35,116 nt of DNA from Gemmatimonadales bacterium (lineage in GTDB: Bacteria; Gemmatimonadota; Gemmatimonadetes; Palauibacterales; Palauibacteraceae): contig JAUVMT010000003.1 in assembly GCA_030600085.1 (NCBI GenBank), positions 1-35,116 on the forward strand. The letters run 5' to 3'. The notes under the pieces were generated by a model, which did not search any database, was not told the origin of the DNA, and worked only from the letters and a program-made list of their open reading frames with translations. Shown piece after piece: positions 31,337 to 35,116 of the stretch (positions within the stretch are counted from its first letter, which is position 1; every line of letters starts with the position of its first letter). The translations under genes were made by a program, and so were the position numbers.

Positions 31337-32769
31337 ACCCGCTTGCGCATGCGTGCGGAAAGGATACCCAGCTGATCTCGGTACTTGGCCACGGTCCGGC
31401 GGGCGATCCGCACACCCTCACTTTTGAGGATATCCACGATCGCCTGGTCCGTCAGCGGTCGCCTCGGGTCTTCGTCATCTACCAACTTCTTGATGCGGAC
31501 CCGGATGCCCCGGGCCGAGACATCCTCGCCATAGTCGGTCGAGAGGCCGCTCGAGAAGAAGAACTTGAGCGGATAGACGCCACGAGGCGTCTGCACGTAC
31601 TTCCCGTTCGTCACCCGCGAAACGGTGGACTCGTGCATGTCGATGTGCTCGGCCACCTCTCGCAGCGTCAGCGGCTTCAGGTGCTCGACCCCCTTCTCGA
31701 AGAACTCGCGCTGCCGGTCGACGATGAAGTTCATGACCTTGAGCATCGTCTGCCGGCGCTGCTCGATCGCCTGGATCATCCACTGGGCGCTGTTCAGCTT
31801 TTTCGCGATGAACGTCTTGTTGTCGCCCGTGAACTGGTTCTTGTCGCGTGCCACCTCGCGGTAGGACTGCGAGAGCTTCAAGCGAGGAAGGGACGTGTCG
31901 TTGTGGAAGACATAATACTGATCGTCGATCTTCTCGACGACCAGATCGGGGGTAACGTAATCATTTCCAGCTTCGGCGTGCTTGAGGCCCGGCTTGGGAT
32001 CCAGCTTCGCGATCTCGTCCGCGGCCGTCTGGACCGCCTTGGGAGAGATCCCGTGCTCCTTGGAAAGCTCGCTCCACCTGTGGTTCACGAGCTCCTCGAA
32101 ATGGTCGCAGACGAGGCGGAACGCGAGGCCGTCGATCTCCTCGCGGTCACGCAGCTGTAACAGCAGGCACTCGCGCAGGTTCCGCGCGCCTACCCCGCTG
32201 GGCTCGAACAGCTGAATCATCGCGAGTAGCCGCTCGACCTCCTCGATCGTGAACGGCTCGGTCCGTTCGTCCTCGCCCGCCTCGGACTCGGAGAGATAGC
32301 TGTTGAGTGACTCGACGACCTCTTCCAGAGAGCAGGAGAGGAAGCCTTCGCGGTCGATATTGCCGATGATCTCTTCGCCGAGGAGCAGATCCCGCGGATT
32401 CAGGGGGAGAAGCTGGACCTGGTCCCTCAGGAAGTCCCATAGGTCACGCGAGCTGGCAGGAGTCGGCCTGTAGTATTCGCGCTCCTCGTACTCGGCGCGG
32501 CGGCCGCCGACGTCGAAGCCGTTCAGGAGGATCTCTTCCCAGTCGATCTCGTCGTCTGGTTTTTCGGGGGTTTCCTCCTCCTCCAGCTCCTCTTCCTCCT
32601 CCTCGGTGAGATCGAGGAACGGGTTGTTCTCGAGCTCCTGCTTCAGGTGCTGTTGAAGGTCCAGGAGCGGCATGTACAGGAGATCCATCGCCTGGTAGAG
32701 GCGAGGGTTGACCCTCATCTCCTGTCGCAGGCGCGGTAGTTGGCTCAGACCTATTCGGGAATCGACCAT
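31333..32769 (-). CDS. rpoN: RNA polymerase sigma-54 factor RpoN
   Basis: Alternative sigma factor needing an AAA+ activator to open promoters. Region I is Gln/Leu-rich (LSQLPRLRQEMRVNPRLYQAMDLLYMPLLDLQQHLKQELENNPFL), followed by an acidic region II (LTEEEEEELEEEETPEKPDDEIDWEE). The core-binding and HTH regions are present (TLREVAEHIDMHESTVSRVTNGKYVQTPRGVYPLKFFFS), and the RpoN box is ARRTVAKYRD (456-465). The track start adds 37 residues; the ATG at 32769 begins at region I with GGGAG upstream, giving 478 aa. No sigma-54 activator lies in the window. A GC hairpin sits in its 5' leader. Confidence 0.97.
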   Translation of the reverse strand: MVDSRIGLSQLPRLRQEMRVNPRLYQAMDLLYMPLLDLQQHLKQELENNPFLDLTEEEEEELEEEETPEKPDDEIDWEEILLNGFDVGGRRAEYEEREYYRPTPASSRDLWDFLRDQVQLLPLNPRDLLLGEEIIGNIDREGFLSCSLEEVVESLNSYLSESEAGEDERTEPFTIEEVERLLAMIQLFEPSGVGARNLRECLLLQLRDREEIDGLAFRLVCDHFEELVNHRWSELSKEHGISPKAVQTAADEIAKLDPKPGLKHAEAGNDYVTPDLVVEKIDDQYYVFHNDTSLPRLKLSQSYREVARDKNQFTGDNKTFIAKKLNSAQWMIQAIEQRRQTMLKVMNFIVDRQREFFEKGVEHLKPLTLREVAEHIDMHESTVSRVTNGKYVQTPRGVYPLKFFFSSGLSTDYGEDVSARGIRVRIKKLVDDEDPRRPLTDQAIVDILKSEGVRIARRTVAKYRDQLGILSARMRKRV

Positions 32770-32780
32770 GGTCTCCCGGT

Positions 32781-32795
32781 GGCGCTGAAAGCGCC
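32781..32795 (-). promoter_or_regulatory. Hairpin in the rpoN 5' leader
   Basis: GGCGCT and AGCGCC flank a 3-nt loop, a perfect 6-bp GC stem. On the minus strand it ends 11 nt before the rpoN ATG, next to the GGGAG ribosome binding site. It could tune translation; no U-tract follows, so it is not a terminator. Confidence 0.4.
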
Positions 32796-32941
32796 CTCTT
32801 GGGTTGTTGTTTCCGGCCCGAAACGCCGGTCGGATCCGCTGCAACTGCCGCTCCGTGCAAGAAAATATGGCATTGCGCACGCCGCGGCACGTCCCTTGCT
32901 GCGCCGGGCGTAAACAAGCGCAAGTCGGGTGCCGGGCCGCG

Positions 32942-32980
32942 CGGGTTCGGAGGTTTCGGGCAGGTTCGGGGGGCTCGGGT
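32942..32980. other. G-rich quasi-repeat between lptB and rpoN
   Basis: The plus strand carries four imperfect GGTTCGG-like units with G runs (GGG, GG, GGG, GGGGGG, GGG). It could form a G-quadruplex, or C-rich RNA on the minus transcript after lptB. The rest of the 224-bp gap (32770-32993) shows no gene; the 87-aa plus ORF there has a composition typical of chance reading. Confidence 0.35.
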
Positions 32981-32993
32981 CGTTACAAGGACG

Positions 32994-33965
32994 CTAGAGG
33001 CGGAAGTCCTCGCCCAGGTACTTCTGTCTCGCTTTCGGATCGTTGACGAGCTGCTCGGCTGAACCCTCGATGTGGATCTGGCCGTTGAACATGATGTAGG
33101 CGCGGTCGGTGATCGAGAGCGTCTCCCTCACGTTGTGATCGGTAATCAGCACGCCGAGTCCCCTCGCACGCAACTCCGCCACGATACGCTGAATGTCATC
33201 GACCGCGATCGGGTCCACTCCCGCAAACGGCTCGTCGAGAAGCATGAACTTCGGGTTCGTGACCAGCGCCCTGGTGATCTCGAGGCGGCGCCGCTCACCG
33301 CCGGAGAGGGCGTAGGCCTGCTGATCGCGCAGGTGGGCGAGGCCGAGCTCGTCCAGCAGCTGCTCCAGCTGGCGCTCCGCCTCCTTGGGCGCGAGATCGA
33401 GCGTCTCCAGGATCGCCATCACGTTATCACGGACGGAGAGCCGGCGAAAAACGGAGGGTTCCTGCGACAGATAGCCGATCCCGTCCCGTGCCCGTCGGTA
33501 CATCGGGACTGAAGTGATATCGCGTTCGTCGAGGAAGACCTTGCCTTCATCGGCGGAGATGAGGCCCACGATCATGTAGAAGGTGGTCGTCTTCCCCGCC
33601 CCGTTCGGGCCCAACAGGCCGACGATCTCTCCCTGCTCGAGACGAAGGTCTACGTCGTCCACGACTCGGCGGCGCTTGAACGCCTTGACGAGGCCCTGGG
33701 CTCTCAGGACGCTGGCCCCGGCCACACGTTGGGCGGCTCGTAGATCCGCGGTTGGCGAGCCCTCCGGTGCGGCCGCGTCGGGTGGTGGGGGTCGGACCTC
33801 GAGGTCCCGCTCCCGCAGCCGCACTCGCGGCCTCGGAGCTACCGTCACGTCTTCGGCAGGAGCGACGTAGGGTTCGGGCAGGAAAGGTGGTGGTTCGGCG
33901 ACCTCCGTGGATGCGCCAAGCCTCTCCGGATCAAGTGGCGCGAAGGGGTCGAAGGGGAAGTTCAC
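32994..33965 (-). CDS. lptB: LPS export ABC transporter ATPase LptB with N-terminal extension
   Basis: The ATPase that drives LPS extraction from the inner membrane with LptFG. The ABC core begins near residue 86 and shows Walker [10 protein letters not shown] (119-127), signature LSGGERRR (220-227), Walker B FMLLDEPF (240-247), the switch His in LITDHNVRE, and the LptB-typical C-terminus KYLGEDFRL. The core is about 240 aa, the normal LptB size. Uniquely there are about 85 Pro-rich residues before it ([13 protein letters not shown] ... [12 protein letters not shown]). The GTG has GGAGGAG 5 nt upstream and overlaps the preceding stop as GTGA, so the extension is probably translated. Confidence 0.95.
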   Translation of the reverse strand: MNFPFDPFAPLDPERLGASTEVAEPPPFLPEPYVAPAEDVTVAPRPRVRLRERDLEVRPPPPDAAAPEGSPTADLRAAQRVAGASVLRAQGLVKAFKRRRVVDDVDLRLEQGEIVGLLGPNGAGKTTTFYMIVGLISADEGKVFLDERDITSVPMYRRARDGIGYLSQEPSVFRRLSVRDNVMAILETLDLAPKEAERQLEQLLDELGLAHLRDQQAYALSGGERRRLEITRALVTNPKFMLLDEPFAGVDPIAVDDIQRIVAELRARGLGVLITDHNVRETLSITDRAYIMFNGQIHIEGSAEQLVNDPKARQKYLGEDFRL

Positions 33966-35116
33966 GCGTCTCCTCCCTCCGGCGGGCCGGCTGGGATGGA
34001 ATCCGTCGGGGCCGGCGGCGACGAGTCCGGCTCGGCCTCGGCCTCCCCGCCGGGCGAGGCAGGGCCGGGGGCACCAGGCTCGAGGTAGACGCCGATCGCC
34101 CGCACCGCTCTCACCCGTCGAGCCTTCCCCTCCCGGAACTCCACGTCGATCTGCTCCCCGATGAGGTAGTTGCGCGAGAGCGGCCCGCTCGGGCCGGATT
34201 CACCTTCCACCAGGTAGAGCGACCGTGCATCGCCGATGGCCAGCAAGCGCTCGATTGTTTGCTCGGCGGCTGAATCCTCGGGTGACGCGGGGATCGCCTC
34301 CACGCCCGCAGGGACCGGCGCGCCGTCCCCCTCCAGGGCGGATGGTTCGCCGGCGGCCCCCTTAGCGAAGAGGATGATCAAGGTGTCGCCGACGACCCAG
34401 TTGCCCCCATCCGTCGTCCGGGCCGGCTCCCCGAGCGACAGATCGGGGGTCTCGACCTCTACCGCACTGCCCTGCCCGACGGCGACGATGGAGTCGAGTC
34501 GCCCGGCCGTCGCGCCGATGCGGAGCGAGTCCGCGCCCAGAACGTACGACGCGGACGTCGCGAGGGAGCGCCCGGGGCCGAACGCCCAAACTTGGTCCAG
34601 CTCACTCGCGACGAGCTGCGCTCGGATCTCCTCCGAGAGGATCTCGAACCCCTCCCCGACCGCTCGGCCCGAGCCCAGCGCCCGCACTTCATCCAGCTCA
34701 TCATCCGTGAACCGGAGGCGGATGCTGTCGCCCTCGAGCTCGAGGTCCTGCTGTCGAGCGAAGGCGGACCCATAGAGGACACCGGCGCCGGCATCCATGT
34801 CGAAGAACGCGCTGTCCGCCTCAGCGTAGACGTCCGATCGCTCGATCACGACGCCTCCCCAGGCCCAGGCGACGCGCTCTCCGAACATATCGACCCGGTC
34901 AGCGTCGATATCGACGGGCTTTCCCTCTTGGCCCGGCTCCGGGAGGAGGATCATGTGCGGGCGGCCGGTCGCCGTGGTCCGCTCGGCGATGCCGGATACG
35001 GCGCGGAGGAAGGTGACATGCGGGCCGCGAAGGGTGGATCCGGACGCGAGGCGTGTGAGGAGGACATCCCTCCTGGCGATCATGCGGTCGTCGTCCTCGA
35101 AGAAGTCGAGTCGATC
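33962..35116 (-). CDS. LptA/OstA-like LPS transport protein, 5' end outside the window
   Basis: The reading frame is open to the edge of the window; the track's ATG at 35083 is preceded by in-frame [11 protein letters not shown], so this is the C-terminal part (at least 384 aa) of a longer protein. Beta-strand-like OstA repeats are visible: [39 protein letters not shown], then [26 protein letters not shown]. LptA/OstA domains form the periplasmic bridge that carries LPS. The product ends in about 45 Pro/Glu/Ser-rich residues ([21 protein letters not shown]...). It overlaps lptB as GTGA, consistent with an lpt operon. It is longer than classical LptA (about 185 aa). Confidence 0.8.
   Translation of the reverse strand, partial: DRLDFFEDDDRMIARRDVLLTRLASGSTLRGPHVTFLRAVSGIAERTTATGRPHMILLPEPGQEGKPVDIDADRVDMFGERVAWAWGGVVIERSDVYAEADSAFFDMDAGAGVLYGSAFARQQDLELEGDSIRLRFTDDELDEVRALGSGRAVGEGFEILSEEIRAQLVASELDQVWAFGPGRSLATSASYVLGADSLRIGATAGRLDSIVAVGQGSAVEVETPDLSLGEPARTTDGGNWVVGDTLIILFAKGAAGEPSALEGDGAPVPAGVEAIPASPEDSAAEQTIERLLAIGDARSLYLVEGESGPSGPLSRNYLIGEQIDVEFREGKARRVRAVRAIGVYLEPGAPGPASPGGEAEAEPDSSPPAPTDSIPAGPPEGGDA

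Noticed and set aside
32799-33062. 87-aa plus-strand ORF in the lptB-rpoN gap
   Set aside because: Runs into lptB antisense, has no ribosome binding site and no recognisable domain.
1-35116. tRNA genes, CRISPR arrays or insertion sequences
   Set aside because: No cloverleaf with GGTTCGA arm, no spaced repeat series and no transposase or flanking terminal repeats were seen on reading all gaps.

Overview
The window reads as a GC-rich (roughly 65% by eye), Gram-negative bacterial chromosome segment made almost entirely of housekeeping genes. LPS-transport genes (lptB, an LptA/OstA-like protein), fabZ, bshC (bacillithiol synthesis), a DUF512-der-plsY-gpsA block and surE-pcm together fit Gemmatimonadota or a neighbouring FCB-group phylum best. 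That assignment is inference; no rRNA or other marker is present. I saw no tRNA, rRNA, CRISPR array, IS element or prophage.

Layout: two convergent blocks. The plus-strand block (1-22222) runs fabZ, a 43-aa membrane protein, nadB, rlmH, a methyltransferase, bshC, a small coiled-coil membrane protein, murJ, uvrC, a 67-aa cysteine protein, gltX and thrC. After a 235-bp gap come a secreted TPR protein, a zinc-finger/DUF2007 protein, a DUF512 radical-SAM-like protein, der, plsY, gpsA, a MerR-like regulator, surE, pcm, a YqaA/DedA-type membrane protein, apt and a YfgM-like TPR membrane protein. The minus-strand block (35116 down to 22617) reads lptA-like, lptB, rpoN, GT2, GT39, GT4, methyltransferase, YfhO-like, flippase-like and a DPM1-like GT2. 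The 395-bp convergent gap holds a C-rich Rho-like tract, two weak hairpin terminators and a perfect 16-bp palindrome.

Genes are packed tightly. At least 13 junctions overlap by 1-4 nt, nine of them as GTGA, so most genes are probably translationally coupled. Several starts in the ORF track are too long (nadB, murJ, gltX, gpsA, pcm, YfhO, GT39, rpoN, DPM1-like GT2); I chose starts from overlaps, Shine-Dalgarno spacing and family length. Two small genes lacking an ATG start (GTG at 658 and GTG at 9042) look real.

Functional themes: envelope biogenesis (fabZ, murJ, plsY, gpsA, lptA/B, the glycan block), low-molecular-weight thiol synthesis (bshC with a coupled methyltransferase), repair of DNA and protein (uvrC, pcm), ribosome maturation (rlmH, der), and NAD, threonine and purine metabolism. 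The minus block looks like a polyprenyl-phosphate-sugar glycan system (two lipid-sugar synthases, a GT-C transferase, a flippase-like protein, a YfhO protein, a GT4 and a methyltransferase) coupled to rpoN and the Lpt genes.

The most unusual items are the methyltransferase coupled to bshC (candidate N-methyl-bacillithiol enzyme), a 27-bp near-identical repeat in front of fabZ and that methyltransferase, the DPM1/flippase pair resembling a split archaeal AglD, the 16-bp palindrome, and two AT-rich patches.
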